Shown here piece after piece: positions 45,726 through 54,939 of a DNA stretch of 64,000 bases; position 1 is the stretch's first letter, and every line of letters begins with the position of its first letter. The notes below the pieces were generated by a model. It was given only the letters and a program-made list of their open reading frames with translations, had not been told where the DNA came from and ran no database searches. The DNA comes from an uncultured Methanocorpusculum sp. (GTDB taxonomy: Archaea; Halobacteriota; Methanomicrobia; Methanomicrobiales; Methanocorpusculaceae). The position numbers and the translations under genes are program-made. The stretch is taken from NCBI RefSeq assembly GCF_963667985.1, contig NZ_OY764081.1:496001-560000 (forward strand), given 5' to 3'.

Positions 45726-46040
45726 TTAATCGTGAAGATGCATGCCGGCGCGACGAACGGCAAGCTCTTCCTCCACCAGACCAAAGTCCACATCAGCGGC
45801 CTTCAAGGCGACCATCATATGGAAAATAAGATCGGCGGCTTCACCGACCGTTTTGTCAGAAACGCCGTTTTTTGCGGCGAGAATGAATTCAACTGCCTCT
45901 TCTCCGACTTTTTCAAGGGATTTGTCGATTCCCTTTTCATGAAACAGGAGATGCCGCACATACGACTTCTCTAAACTGTCAGACGCTGCTCTTTCGCAGA
46001 TAACCTGCCATAACTCATCGAAGACTTTTGCATCCGTCAT
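45726..46040 (-). CDS. hisE: Phosphoribosyl-ATP diphosphatase
   Basis: 104 residues, all-alpha MazG-like fold with the EKVGEEAVEFILAAKN and EAADLIFHMMVALKA metal motifs. Second step of histidine synthesis. ATGA overlap with the NusA-like gene upstream, an unusual partner. Confidence 0.94.
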   Translation of the reverse strand: MTDAKVFDELWQVICERAASDSLEKSYVRHLLFHEKGIDKSLEKVGEEAVEFILAAKNGVSDKTVGEAADLIFHMMVALKAADVDFGLVEEELAVRRAGMHLHD

Positions 46041-46561
46041 ACATTACCTCTGCTCGGTATGAAGATATCTCCAACCTCTTTACCATAAAACCTTCGGACC
46101 AGAATCCTGGCTTTTTCGATCGTCGACCCACCTTTCCCGATAGCAAGACCAAAGTCCCCCCTTTCAGGAACGGTGATCATAACCGGTTCATCCCGGGCGC
46201 CGTACGAAACGGAAGCGACTTCGGCAGGTTTGAACATATTCGCGATGAACACCTCGCGGTCCTCATCGAACTCGACCATCTCGATCCGTTTCCCAAGAAC
46301 ACGGGACATCTTTTTGATATTGTCCCCGCCTTTCCCGATAGCAATCCCCATGTCTCCCTGACGGATAACATAGATGATCCGCTCGAACCGGTCATCAATA
46401 ATACAGTCGATCGCGGTGGCTTTGGTCAGTATCCGAAGCTCTTCGATATAGCGGCGTTCTTTGAAGCCAAGGGTCCGGTCAAGTTCATGCATCTCATCTA
46501 TCGGCATGCCGGCTGCGGCATTATCATCTCGTGTGTTTGAATATTGATCATTGTTTGACAT
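46037..46561 (-). CDS. nusA: NusA-like KH-domain protein
   Basis: 174 residues. Two KH domains with the GxxG loops GKGGDNIKKM and GKGGSTIEKA, as in the short archaeal NusA that lacks the N-terminal RNA polymerase-binding domain of bacteria. A polar N-terminal tail of about 20 residues precedes MHELDRTLGFKERRYIEELR. Role in termination or RNA binding. Confidence 0.88.
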   Translation of the reverse strand: MSNNDQYSNTRDDNAAAGMPIDEMHELDRTLGFKERRYIEELRILTKATAIDCIIDDRFERIIYVIRQGDMGIAIGKGGDNIKKMSRVLGKRIEMVEFDEDREVFIANMFKPAEVASVSYGARDEPVMITVPERGDFGLAIGKGGSTIEKARILVRRFYGKEVGDIFIPSRGNV

Positions 46562-46609
46562 GATATCCTCTGTTTTTATATGGATTTTTTTTGATTGTGT
46601 GAAATTATT

Positions 46610-48043
46610 TTAGTAAGATCTGCCAACAAGGGCGGTTTTTCCGGCTTTACCGCAGACGATGCACGGCCCTTCATCATCGACAACATATTTGCTGCGGACG
46701 CCCGTTCCAAGAAGGGATGAGTTGGTGAGTTCCTCAAGCTTATCGGCGCAGGCCTTCTCTCCGCACCAGTGTACGACAACAATGTTTTCTTCAAGCATCT
46801 GATTACACTCCTCTACGGTCGTAACAGTCTTCAGATGACTGCTCAGATGATCTTCGGCTTTTGCAAGGATCTGATCGTGTGCTTCGTCAAGCAGGCGTTT
46901 CACTGAATCGGCGGCATTTTCTCTAGGGATCGTGGTCTTGACACCCAGACTGTTCGCACAAACGAGTTGATTATTGTCAAGATCACGCGGACCGAGTTCG
47001 ACGCGAAGCGGCACGCCGTGGAGTTCCCAGTGATAATATTTGGCACCTGGGCGCATATCGCGTGCATCCGTTTTCACGCGGAGACCGGCAGCTTTCAGTT
47101 CGCTCTCGAGTTTTTCCACCGCAGCCATGATCTCCTCGCCGCGTTTTCCAACGATGATCGGGATGATAACTACCTGCGTCGGGGCGACGGTCGCCGGAAG
47201 AACAAGGCCTTTGTCATCGCCGTGAACCGCGATGATCGCGGCAATGCATCTCTCGGAGATTCCAAAGCAGGTCTGGGATGCGAGTTTCTGTTCCCCGTTC
47301 ACATCCTCGTAGGTGATGTTGTAGGTTTTGGAGAAGTGGTCCCCGAGATGGTGGACGGTACCGATCTGGAGAGTGCGACCGTCGGGCATGACGGCGTCGA
47401 TCGCCATAGTGAAATCGGCTCCCGGGAATTTGTCCCAGTCGGGCCGGCGGGATATGATGATCGGCACACCGAGATCGCGGTAGAACTCGGAAGCGAGACC
47501 AAGCTCATACTCGACCTGTTTATTTGCATCGTCCCAGTCGGTGTGGACCGTGTGAGATTCCATGAAGGAGGTGATTTCTCTAAGCCGAATCAGGGGACGT
47601 GTATGTTTTGTTTCATATCTGAAGGTGTTGACGACCTGATAGAGCTTTAATGGAAGATCAGCGTGGGAACGGACCCACAGAGCATACATCGGGTAGATTG
47701 CCGTTTCACTGGTCGGGCGAAGAGCGAGCTTAACGTCTAGCGGGGAGAGACCGCCGTGGGTAACCCAGTATACCTCGTCTTCAAATCCTTTGATGTGCTC
47801 GGCCTCCTTCATGAACTCGGTTTCCGGGATGAGAAGGGGGAAGAGGGTTTCCTCGTGATCTCTATTCAGAAGCGTTCTAAGAAGGGTGTATGTGTGATTG
47901 CGGAGTGCAAATCCGAACGGATACCAGACGTAGAGTCCTTTGACAGGATATCTGACGTCCATGATATCCGCACGGCGGATAACTTCGTTGTACCATGCGC
48001 TAAAATCGGTACGGGAGGGGAGTGCCCCGGTTTCTTCTGCCAT
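46610..48043 (-). CDS. proS: Prolyl-tRNA synthetase
   Basis: 477 residues, the archaeal/eukaryotic type without the bacterial editing insert. Class II motifs [43 protein letters not shown] and [18 protein letters not shown]; the C-terminal domain ends [17 protein letters not shown], with the terminal Tyr typical of this class. Confidence 0.96.
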   Translation of the reverse strand: MAEETGALPSRTDFSAWYNEVIRRADIMDVRYPVKGLYVWYPFGFALRNHTYTLLRTLLNRDHEETLFPLLIPETEFMKEAEHIKGFEDEVYWVTHGGLSPLDVKLALRPTSETAIYPMYALWVRSHADLPLKLYQVVNTFRYETKHTRPLIRLREITSFMESHTVHTDWDDANKQVEYELGLASEFYRDLGVPIIISRRPDWDKFPGADFTMAIDAVMPDGRTLQIGTVHHLGDHFSKTYNITYEDVNGEQKLASQTCFGISERCIAAIIAVHGDDKGLVLPATVAPTQVVIIPIIVGKRGEEIMAAVEKLESELKAAGLRVKTDARDMRPGAKYYHWELHGVPLRVELGPRDLDNNQLVCANSLGVKTTIPRENAADSVKRLLDEAHDQILAKAEDHLSSHLKTVTTVEECNQMLEENIVVVHWCGEKACADKLEELTNSSLLGTGVRSKYVVDDEGPCIVCGKAGKTALVGRSY

Positions 48044-48171
48044 ATATTCACCTGAAGTAGTTATTATTGGGCCCTTGATAGTATTAATCCCACGTTCCGT
48101 CAGGAGACGCTTATCATGGGGATATATCCCACAAGATATATTGAAAAGCCGGACAAATACTGCTTACATAA

Positions 48172-51117
48172 ATGACGGAGCCCAAATATACATCGATATT
48201 GAAAATAGGCATCGACATCGGCTCGACCACCGTCAAAGTTATAGTCCTTGATGAAACAGACAATATTCTTTATCGGGCATATGAACGTCACTTCTCGAAG
48301 GTAAGGGAAAAGACCGGAGAACTTCTGGATCGGGCGTCGACCATTCTTGAAGGAAGAGAGGTTCGTATCCTGATCACGGGTTCGGCAGGTCTTGGAGTTG
48401 CAAAATCCGCCGAACTTCCGTTTATTCAGGAAGTTTTCGCAACGGCAAAGGCCGTTAGAAGCTACATCCCCAATGCAGACTCCGTGATAGAACTCGGAGG
48501 AGAGGACGCAAAGATCATCTTTTTTAAGGGGAGTCTTGAGGAACGAATGAACGGGAGCTGCGCCGGAGGGACGGGAGCTTTCATCGATCAGATGGCAACC
48601 CTGCTGAACGTGAGCGTCGAGGAGCTCGACGAACTCTCGCAGCATTTTGAAAAAATCTATCCGATCGCATCGCGCTGCGGCGTTTTCGCAAAGACGGACA
48701 TCCAGCCGATCCTCAATCAGGGCGGACGAAAAGAGGATGTGGCTGCTTCCATTTACCAGGCGGTAGTTGACCAGACGATCGCCGGATTGACGCAAGGGAG
48801 AAGTCTTGGTGAGACGGTTGTGTTTTTGGGTGGGCCGCTGTATTATTACAAAGGTCTTAGAAAACGGTTTACCGAGACGCTTGGCCTCGACAGTGAACAT
48901 GCGGTCTTCCCGGAAAACGGCGACTGTTTCGCGGCGCTTGGGGCGGCACTCTCAACGGACGGATACGACACAATCACGTTCAGCGAAGTTCTGAGAAGGA
49001 TTCGGGAAAGCGTGGATGATGCAACCCACACAAACACCATGCCTCCTCTTTTCACCTCTCGGGAAGAGTATGAGGAGTTCTGCACACGGCATAACAGCAG
49101 TGCCCCGCCAGAAACCGACATAACCACGTACATTGGAGACGCCTGGCTCGGCGTTGATGCGGGAAGCACGACGACGAAACTCGTTTTAATCGATGAAAAC
49201 TTCGGTATCCTCTACTCATACTACGGCTCGAATCAGGGAAATCCGGTAGGGATCGTTCTTGCCGAACTCAAAAAGATCTACGAGTTGACCGGAGACAGAA
49301 TCAAAATCAAAGGAAGTGCGGTCACGGGTTATGGAGAAGAGCTGATCAAAAACGCCTTCAACATGGATCTTGGTCTGGTCGAAACGATTGCCCATTACCA
49401 GGCCGCCAAGCACTTCAACCCGGACGTTGACTTCATCATCGATATCGGCGGACAGGATATGAAATGCTTCAAGATCCGGAACGGGGCCGTTGACAGTATC
49501 TTCTTTAACGAGGCGTGTTCATCCGGATGCGGGTCGTTTATAGAAACGTTCGCCCGAGCTCTCGGCTACGAGATAGGTGAGTTTTCCAAACACGGACTGT
49601 TCGTCGAACACCCGGTAAACCTTGGATCGAGATGTACGGTTTTCATGAACTCGTCAGTCAAACAGGCCCAGCGGGACGGTGCAACGGTCGCCGATATTTC
49701 TGCCGGACTGTCTATTTCGATTGTCAAAAATGCAGTCTACAAAGTCATACGCGCAGCAAGTGCCGATGATCTTGGAAAACACATCGTCGTTCAGGGAGGA
49801 ACATTCAACAACGATGCGGTCCTTCGAAGTTTTGAACAGGAACTCAAGCGTCAGGTCACCCGCCCGGTCATCGCCGGAATATCCGGGGCCTACGGTGCCG
49901 CGCTGTACGCAAAGGATACGACGCCGGAGAACCCGGGGCTTCTTAACCGGGATCAGCTTGCGGGTTTTACCCACACGGCGAAACCCATCACCTGCAAACT
50001 TTGTACGAACCACTGCAGTCTGACCATTAATACCTTCGACAACGGACGCAGGTTCGTCTCGGGAAACAGATGCAGCCGCCCTCTTGGAAAACAGAAGAAC
50101 GATCTTCCGAATCTGGCAAAATGGAAGTATGACCGTCTGCGGTCCCTCACCGGCGTTCCCGGACCACGCGGGAAGATCGGCATACCATTTGGACTAAACA
50201 TGTTCGAAAACCTTCCCTTCTGGCACGCATTTTTTACCAGACTCGGTTTCGAAGTGGTTCTGTCTCCCGAATCATCCCGCAGAATCTACCGGCTCGGTCA
50301 GCACACGATTCCCTCGGATACGGTCTGCTATCCGGCAAAACTTATGCACGGGCATGTTATTTCCCTGATCGATGAAGGGATCAACACGATTTTCTACCCA
50401 TGTATGCCCTACAACTTCGATGAGGGAGCGGGAGACAACCATTTCAATTGTCCGGTCGTCGCCTACTATCCGGAACTTCTTGCGGCAAACATCTCCGAAC
50501 TTGAAAAAGTCAGGTTCCTGAATCCCTACTTCGGTCTGCACAGACCAAAAGATTTTGCCAAACGTGCCGCCGCCTACTTCAGAGAAGAGTTCGGCATTCC
50601 TGCACATGAAACAAAGGAAGCGGTCGATGCAGCATACAGGGCATATGAGGATTATAAAACCGAGATCCGTGCAAAAGGCGAGGAATATATCAAATATGCA
50701 AGGGAGAACGGAAAAAAAATTCTTGTTATGGCCGGAAGACCCTATCACATCGACCCGGAGATCGGTCATGGGATCGACGAACTTGCCGTGTCCTATGGGT
50801 TTGTTCTCATCAGCGAGGACTCGATATCCCATCTCGTGAAAAAGGAGCCGAGAAAAGTACTGAATCAATGGACCTATCAGTCGAGACTTTACTCGACTGC
50901 CAGATACGTCTGCACCCAGCCGGATATGGAATTAATCCAGCTCGTCTCGTTCGGATGCGGGATCGACGCAATCACAACGGACGAGACCAGAGACATCCTT
51001 GAATCGGGCGGCAAACTCTATACGCAGATCAAGATCGATGAGATCACCAATCTCGGAGCGGTGAAGATCCGTCTGCGAAGTCTGATCGCAGCGGTCGAAG
51101 CACGGGAGAGAATCTAA
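48172..51117 (+). CDS. BadF/HgdC-type double activase with DUF2229 domain
   Basis: 981 residues. Two actin-like ATPase domains in tandem (GIDIGSTTVKVIV at 14-26; GVDAGSTTTKLVL near 325), each with the cysteine motif for a bridging [4Fe-4S] (GSCAGGTGAF; SSGCGSF and GSRC). Then a Cys-rich site CKLCTNHC near 607 and a long dehydratase-like part (FGLNMFENLPFWHAFFTRLGFEVV). Such proteins in anaerobes are related to the ATP-driven activators of 2-hydroxyacyl-CoA dehydratase, but no substrate has been proven. The partner gene follows after 1 base. Confidence 0.85.
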   Translation: MTEPKYTSILKIGIDIGSTTVKVIVLDETDNILYRAYERHFSKVREKTGELLDRASTILEGREVRILITGSAGLGVAKSAELPFIQEVFATAKAVRSYIPNADSVIELGGEDAKIIFFKGSLEERMNGSCAGGTGAFIDQMATLLNVSVEELDELSQHFEKIYPIASRCGVFAKTDIQPILNQGGRKEDVAASIYQAVVDQTIAGLTQGRSLGETVVFLGGPLYYYKGLRKRFTETLGLDSEHAVFPENGDCFAALGAALSTDGYDTITFSEVLRRIRESVDDATHTNTMPPLFTSREEYEEFCTRHNSSAPPETDITTYIGDAWLGVDAGSTTTKLVLIDENFGILYSYYGSNQGNPVGIVLAELKKIYELTGDRIKIKGSAVTGYGEELIKNAFNMDLGLVETIAHYQAAKHFNPDVDFIIDIGGQDMKCFKIRNGAVDSIFFNEACSSGCGSFIETFARALGYEIGEFSKHGLFVEHPVNLGSRCTVFMNSSVKQAQRDGATVADISAGLSISIVKNAVYKVIRAASADDLGKHIVVQGGTFNNDAVLRSFEQELKRQVTRPVIAGISGAYGAALYAKDTTPENPGLLNRDQLAGFTHTAKPITCKLCTNHCSLTINTFDNGRRFVSGNRCSRPLGKQKNDLPNLAKWKYDRLRSLTGVPGPRGKIGIPFGLNMFENLPFWHAFFTRLGFEVVLSPESSRRIYRLGQHTIPSDTVCYPAKLMHGHVISLIDEGINTIFYPCMPYNFDEGAGDNHFNCPVVAYYPELLAANISELEKVRFLNPYFGLHRPKDFAKRAAAYFREEFGIPAHETKEAVDAAYRAYEDYKTEIRAKGEEYIKYARENGKKILVMAGRPYHIDPEIGHGIDELAVSYGFVLISEDSISHLVKKEPRKVLNQWTYQSRLYSTARYVCTQPDMELIQLVSFGCGIDAITTDETRDILESGGKLYTQIKIDEITNLGAVKIRLRSLIAAVEARERI

Positions 51118-51118
51118 G

Positions 51119-52378
51119 ATGGCTGAATTAGTGTACGACGAGACCGGGCGGCTCCTCTTCACCGAGGAGATGAAAAATGAATACACGATCCTCATGCCCC
51201 AGATGCTTCCGGTGATGTTTCATCTCTTAAAGAGGATCATCGAACTCGAAGGATATAGAATCGAGATTCTGACATCCACCAACCGGGAGATCGTGGAGAC
51301 CGGGCTGAAATATGTACACAACGACACCTGCTATCCGGCTCTTCTCGTCATCGGTCAATTAATCGAAGCAGTTCAAAGCGGAAGATACGACCCGCACAAA
51401 GTAGCCCTTCTCATCAGCCAGACCGGAGGGGGATGCCGGGCTTCGAACTACATCCACCTGCTCAGAAAAGCGCTCAAGAAAGCTGGTTTAGAGTATATTC
51501 CGGTGATCTCGATCAATCTCTCGGGTCTTGAAAAGAATCCCGGATTTAAAATCCCCGTCTCGGTCGGCCGCCGGATGATTTATGGGATGATGTACGGGGA
51601 TCTTCTGGTTCATCTCGGCAATCAATGCAGACCGTATGAACTGGAGAAGGGAGCGACCGATTCCCTGATTGCGAAATGGACCGACGATCTCGTCGATCTT
51701 TTCGTTCACGGCAAGGGAATGAGCCGCGGGCAGATGAAAAGATACATGGAAAAGATAACCCGCGATTTTGCAGCGATCCCAAAAAGTAAAGAAAAGAAGA
51801 TCAGGGTCGGAATCGTCGGCGAGATCTATATCAAGTATGCCCCGCTTGGAAACAACAATCTCGAGGATTTCCTAACCAGCGAAGGAGTGGAGGTCATCGT
51901 TCCTGGGATCACCGACTTTATGCTGTTCAAATTCAACAACCGCTATGTGGACGTTGATCTGTACGGCGGAAGCAAACTGAAAAAATTCGCAATAGGGGTT
52001 GCCCAGAGATATATCGAGAGCTGCCAGAAGATCATGATCGGCGTGATAAAAGAAGAAGGAACATTCCGCGCCATGGGAACCTTTGCTGATCTGCAGGAAC
52101 TCATCAAAGGATATCTCGGATACGGGAACAAAATGGGAGAGGGATGGCTCCTCACTGCCGAAATGCTGGAGCTTATTCACACCGGCACCCCGAACATCGT
52201 CTGTACTCAGCCCTTTGGCTGTCTTCCAAACCATGTAGCGGGAAAGGGCATGATGAGAAAACTGAAAATTGATTTCCCGGACTCGAATATTGTAGCCGTG
52301 GATTACGACCCGGGGGCCACACGGATCAATCAGGAAAACCGGATCAAACTTATGCTGGCCAACGCTAAGCGGGAATGA
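51119..52378 (+). CDS. 2-hydroxyglutaryl-CoA dehydratase D-like protein
   Basis: 419 residues. HgdB-like fold with cysteines in NDTCYPALLVIG and SQTGGGCRASN, VGEIYIKYAPLGNNNLEDFL and FGCLPNHVAGKGMMR near the C-terminus. Together with the upstream gene it corresponds to the two halves of the about 1400-residue single-chain protein found in many anaerobic bacteria. Reduction of a difficult bond by a low-potential electron is the family theme; the target here is unknown. Confidence 0.83.
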   Translation: MAELVYDETGRLLFTEEMKNEYTILMPQMLPVMFHLLKRIIELEGYRIEILTSTNREIVETGLKYVHNDTCYPALLVIGQLIEAVQSGRYDPHKVALLISQTGGGCRASNYIHLLRKALKKAGLEYIPVISINLSGLEKNPGFKIPVSVGRRMIYGMMYGDLLVHLGNQCRPYELEKGATDSLIAKWTDDLVDLFVHGKGMSRGQMKRYMEKITRDFAAIPKSKEKKIRVGIVGEIYIKYAPLGNNNLEDFLTSEGVEVIVPGITDFMLFKFNNRYVDVDLYGGSKLKKFAIGVAQRYIESCQKIMIGVIKEEGTFRAMGTFADLQELIKGYLGYGNKMGEGWLLTAEMLELIHTGTPNIVCTQPFGCLPNHVAGKGMMRKLKIDFPDSNIVAVDYDPGATRINQENRIKLMLANAKRE

Positions 52379-52450
52379 TTCCAAAAATACCACATTTACA
52401 GTAATACAGTAAAAAAAGAGCAGACAGTGTAAGTTCTGAATGCAGGCGAG

Positions 52451-52483
52451 CTTATGTGAAACGGGGTGCCCGCCTCACATAAG
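52451..52483. terminator. Long hairpin downstream of both flanking genes
   Basis: CTTATGTGA (52451-52459) and TCACATAAG (52475-52483) pair perfectly over 9 bases and CGGG/CCCG pair inside. It lies between the HgdB-like gene and the stop of the minus-strand 37-residue gene, so it may end either transcript; no long T run follows. Confidence 0.45.
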
Positions 52484-52523
52484 GGTATGTTCAACTATTT
52501 TTTCCTTCAAGAATGAGACCGCA

Positions 52524-52637
52524 TTACTTGCGGTTTCCTTTCTTTGAAGGTGCGTCGCGTGCTGGGGCTGCTTTCGGGGCTGCGTCTGATTTAACAGGTG
52601 CTGCGTCCTTTTTGCCTGCCATAGGTTTGTTCTGCAT
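52524..52637 (-). CDS. 37-residue basic Ala/Pro/Lys-rich protein
   Basis: MQNKPMAGKKDAAPVKSDAA... ends KKGNRK: 8 Lys/3 Arg against 4 Asp, rich in Ala and Pro, no cysteine, probably unstructured. GAGGTGA sits 8 bases before the ATG. Two other frames overlap here but lack a ribosome site. It is preceded by about 230 bases of non-coding DNA with hairpins. Nucleic-acid or ribosome binding is a guess from charge. Confidence 0.5.
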   Translation of the reverse strand: MQNKPMAGKKDAAPVKSDAAPKAAPARDAPSKKGNRK

Positions 52638-52684
52638 TTGGTTTTCACCTCGGTTTTTAGTGAGTGATTACGCAAATAGTCTGG

Positions 52685-52860
52685 CTACCTGTCGAGGGAT
52701 AAATTTCCATGGCGAGACGATTCCCGTCTTCCCGGCACCTCGTTTATCTCAATGACTGCAGCATTCAGGGGCTGGTCAGACCCCCTATCCGGCTCCCCGG
52801 TGTAAGTTAACCCACGTCGCCTCAATCCTGTGGAACTTCCTATTTTTCTTGTTGATTTCT
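52685..52860 (-). ncRNA. Candidate structured RNA or leader
   Basis: G/C-rich stretch in an A/T-rich spacer with several hairpins: GATAAA/TTTATC (52698-52703 with 52743-52748) enclosing CGAG/CTCG and GACG/CGTC; AATG/CATT (52751-52765); AGGGG/CCCCT (52767-52786). A TATA-like GTATTTACA at about 52867 on the minus strand would start a transcript near 52843. No match to RNase P RNA or SRP RNA signatures was found. A short frame (ends at 52685) crosses it but is not convincing. Confidence 0.35.
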
Positions 52861-53040
52861 CACTGTAAATACTTTTGTGAAGGTCTCGGAGAAAACGCGG
52901 CAAAATCGTCTAAAAACGCCCGATCTGCGGAGTTTTAGAGGATAGCAACGAGAGCGCGGACACTAGGAAACGTTAATCGTATGCGCGTTCGGCAACGCCC
53001 GCAAAATCCTGGAAATCCAATGCGGGGCAGCTAACACGCA
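52861..53040. other. Intergenic stretch downstream of cbiQ, no gene seen
   Basis: 180 bases holding the presumed minus-strand TATA box (near 52867) and otherwise no reading frame, tRNA or clear repeat. Contains the pieces AAAACGCGGCAAAATCG and AAAAACGCCCGAT, which are only loosely alike. Confidence 0.5.
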
Positions 53041-53886
53041 TTAAAATATCATATACACCAATGCCGGAAACAAAAGGAGATATCCTACCCCAAAGAAGAG
53101 GAAAATCCACTCGGCAAATCCCAGAGGTTTCTTTGAAAAATGCATCGCCGAGTCGGCCGCATATCCCCGGCAGCACATCGAAACATAGGTTCGCTCTCCC
53201 TGATCGATGGCACGGATAAATAAGGAACCTGCCGCATTGCCGATCACGCGAAGCCGATACGCAAGAGGAAGATGACGATCGGACCAGGTGAAACATTTGC
53301 AGGCAAATGCCGACTGGATCTTCTGAAAAATCAATGCGAAGACGAAGATATAGCGAACGGTAAGACTCATGACCGTGATGAAGAGTTTTGGAATATGGAG
53401 GCGGGAAGCTGCCTCAAGCATGCCCTGCATCGTCGTCGTGGCCGAAAGAAGAATGATGAACGAGAGGGAAATGACGAATTTGGCAAAAAGCGATAACCCG
53501 AAGATGAGCGACTCCCAGTACATAGTAATCCCAAGCGGGAAAGAAAACAGAACATGATAGAGCTCATAGTACGGATTTCCAAGGAAGGGCTGGAGAATGA
53601 TGAAGAACAACCCAAACGGCATGATAAGAACAAGCCTTACCAGATAATATCTGATTGAAGCCCCGGACATAAGATAGAGACACCAAAACAGCATATAGGT
53701 CACGAGAAGAGCAAAAACCTGAGGCCAGGGGATGATCTGATCGCCTATTCTGACATAAGGCAGAACAATCGTTACCAGTAATCCCAGAAGACAAAGGATG
53801 AGTTTGACTCGCCCATCCATGGAATGGACCGGGCTTTTCCGGTATGCTTCGTGTTCGATATCAAAGAGTTCGTCTATGAGCGTCAT
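53041..53886 (-). CDS. cbiQ: ECF transporter transmembrane subunit (CbiQ type)
   Basis: 281 residues. Six or so membrane segments and the coupling-helix motifs AASRLHIPKLF and MCCRGYAAD (the A-R-G signature has Cys in place of Ala) of the ECF T-component. The N-terminal IDELFDIEHEAYRKSPVHSMDGRVKL is CbiQ-like. Starts by an ATGA overlap with the His-X mini frame. No S-component lies in the window. Substrate likely Co or Ni. Confidence 0.88.
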   Translation of the reverse strand: MTLIDELFDIEHEAYRKSPVHSMDGRVKLILCLLGLLVTIVLPYVRIGDQIIPWPQVFALLVTYMLFWCLYLMSGASIRYYLVRLVLIMPFGLFFIILQPFLGNPYYELYHVLFSFPLGITMYWESLIFGLSLFAKFVISLSFIILLSATTTMQGMLEAASRLHIPKLFITVMSLTVRYIFVFALIFQKIQSAFACKCFTWSDRHLPLAYRLRVIGNAAGSLFIRAIDQGERTYVSMCCRGYAADSAMHFSKKPLGFAEWIFLFFGVGYLLLFPALVYMIF

Positions 53887-53933
53887 TCTTGGTGAAGATG
53901 GGGATGAGGATGAATGTGCTGGTGGTCACTCAT
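53883..53933 (-). CDS. 16-residue (His-X)6 reading frame between cbiO and cbiQ
   Basis: ATG at 53933-53931 and TGA at 53885-53883. The product MSDHQHIHPHPHLHQE has His at 4, 6, 8, 10, 12 and 14. The ATG overlaps the cbiO stop as ATGA and the TGA overlaps the cbiQ start as ATGA, so translation can pass through all three genes. No intergenic base is left over. The alternating His array should bind Ni, Co, Zn or Cu. It may be a free peptide or the separated His tail of an ancestral CbiO. Confidence 0.55.
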   Translation of the reverse strand: MSDHQHIHPHPHLHQE

Positions 53934-54814
53934 ATGTTCCAATTTGGAATGGACAGGAATCTCCTTTTTTCCCTAGGGAGGGGCTCCTTTCCAAATGCTT
54001 TCATAAAGGCATCTTCAGCATCTTGATACGTGTAAGCTGATTCGACGTTGATTCCCTGAGCCTGAAGAGACCTAATGAGTCTTGGCAGAGCCGGAAGCTC
54101 CAGGTGGGCACGTGCAAGCAGGTCGTCCTGAAGGAAGATCTCCTGCTGAGTCCCGTATCCGGTGATCTCACCTTTCTCCATAACATAAACGTAGTCAGCC
54201 ATCTCCGGGACCAGTTCTACCTGATGAGTTGAGTAGATAACTGTGAATCCGTATGTTTCCGGAAGAGCGTTCAGGAACCCAAAAAGCTCTTTGACCCCCT
54301 GAGGATCCAGACCGGCGGTCGGTTCATCGAGAATAAGGACCTGTGGCTCCATCGCAAGAACTCCTGCAATAGCCACACGCTTTTTTTCACCGCCGGAAAG
54401 ATGGTGGGGGGCCCGGTCGCGCAGATCTTCGAGACCAAGCATGTGGACTACGGAATCAACACGGTGAGCAATAGTCTCCTCGTCAAGTCCGAGATTGTCG
54501 GGACCAAAAGCGATGTCCTGTTCAACAGTTGCTGAAAATACCTGATCATCCGGGTTTTGAAAAACGAGACCGACAAACTTCCGCACCTCATGGATGTTTG
54601 CTTTGGTGATGGGCTCGCCACGAATCAAAACCGATCCCGACTTCGGTTTGAGAATGCCGTTCAAATGACGAAAAAGCGTACTTTTTCCGGCCCCATTGGG
54701 GCCGAGAACCGCGATCCGCTGTTTTCTTCCGGCAATGAAGTTGATATTATTCAATACCGGCTCTTTGGACGTGCTGTATGAATAACAGAGATCCCGGGTT
54801 TCAATGAGGTGCAT
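53930..54814 (-). CDS. cbiO: ECF transporter ATPase (CbiO type)
   Basis: 294 residues. Walker A GPNGAGKST at 38-46, Q-loop VFQNPDDQVFSATVEQDIAFGP, signature HLSGGEKKR and Walker B VLILDEPTAGLDP, all CbiO-like. The C-terminus after about 240 (YTYQDAEDAFMKAFGKEPL) is the usual CbiO tail. Ends in an ATGA overlap with the His-X frame. Confidence 0.92.
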   Translation of the reverse strand: MHLIETRDLCYSYSTSKEPVLNNINFIAGRKQRIAVLGPNGAGKSTLFRHLNGILKPKSGSVLIRGEPITKANIHEVRKFVGLVFQNPDDQVFSATVEQDIAFGPDNLGLDEETIAHRVDSVVHMLGLEDLRDRAPHHLSGGEKKRVAIAGVLAMEPQVLILDEPTAGLDPQGVKELFGFLNALPETYGFTVIYSTHQVELVPEMADYVYVMEKGEITGYGTQQEIFLQDDLLARAHLELPALPRLIRSLQAQGINVESAYTYQDAEDAFMKAFGKEPLPREKRRFLSIPNWNI

Positions 54815-54939
54815 TGTACTGATTTATGTATGCTTTGAGGACATAAAGATGGTAGCATTGGTATTACGGAAAAGAGGAGAACAACAAGCCAAAAACTCCC
54901 TGCCGCAACTTTCAAACCTCAGAGATGAAATGCAGAAAT

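Noticed and set aside
52475..52675. 66-codon minus frame over the small basic protein
   Set aside because: Out of frame with the strong ribosome site and the alternative product is Gln/Thr-rich with no sense of a fold.
52685..52903. 72-codon minus frame with a piece reading GSDQPLNAAVIEINEVPG
   Set aside because: It crosses the hairpin-rich block and its start is upstream of the putative TATA box; more likely an accidental open frame over a structured RNA. Kept as a doubt.
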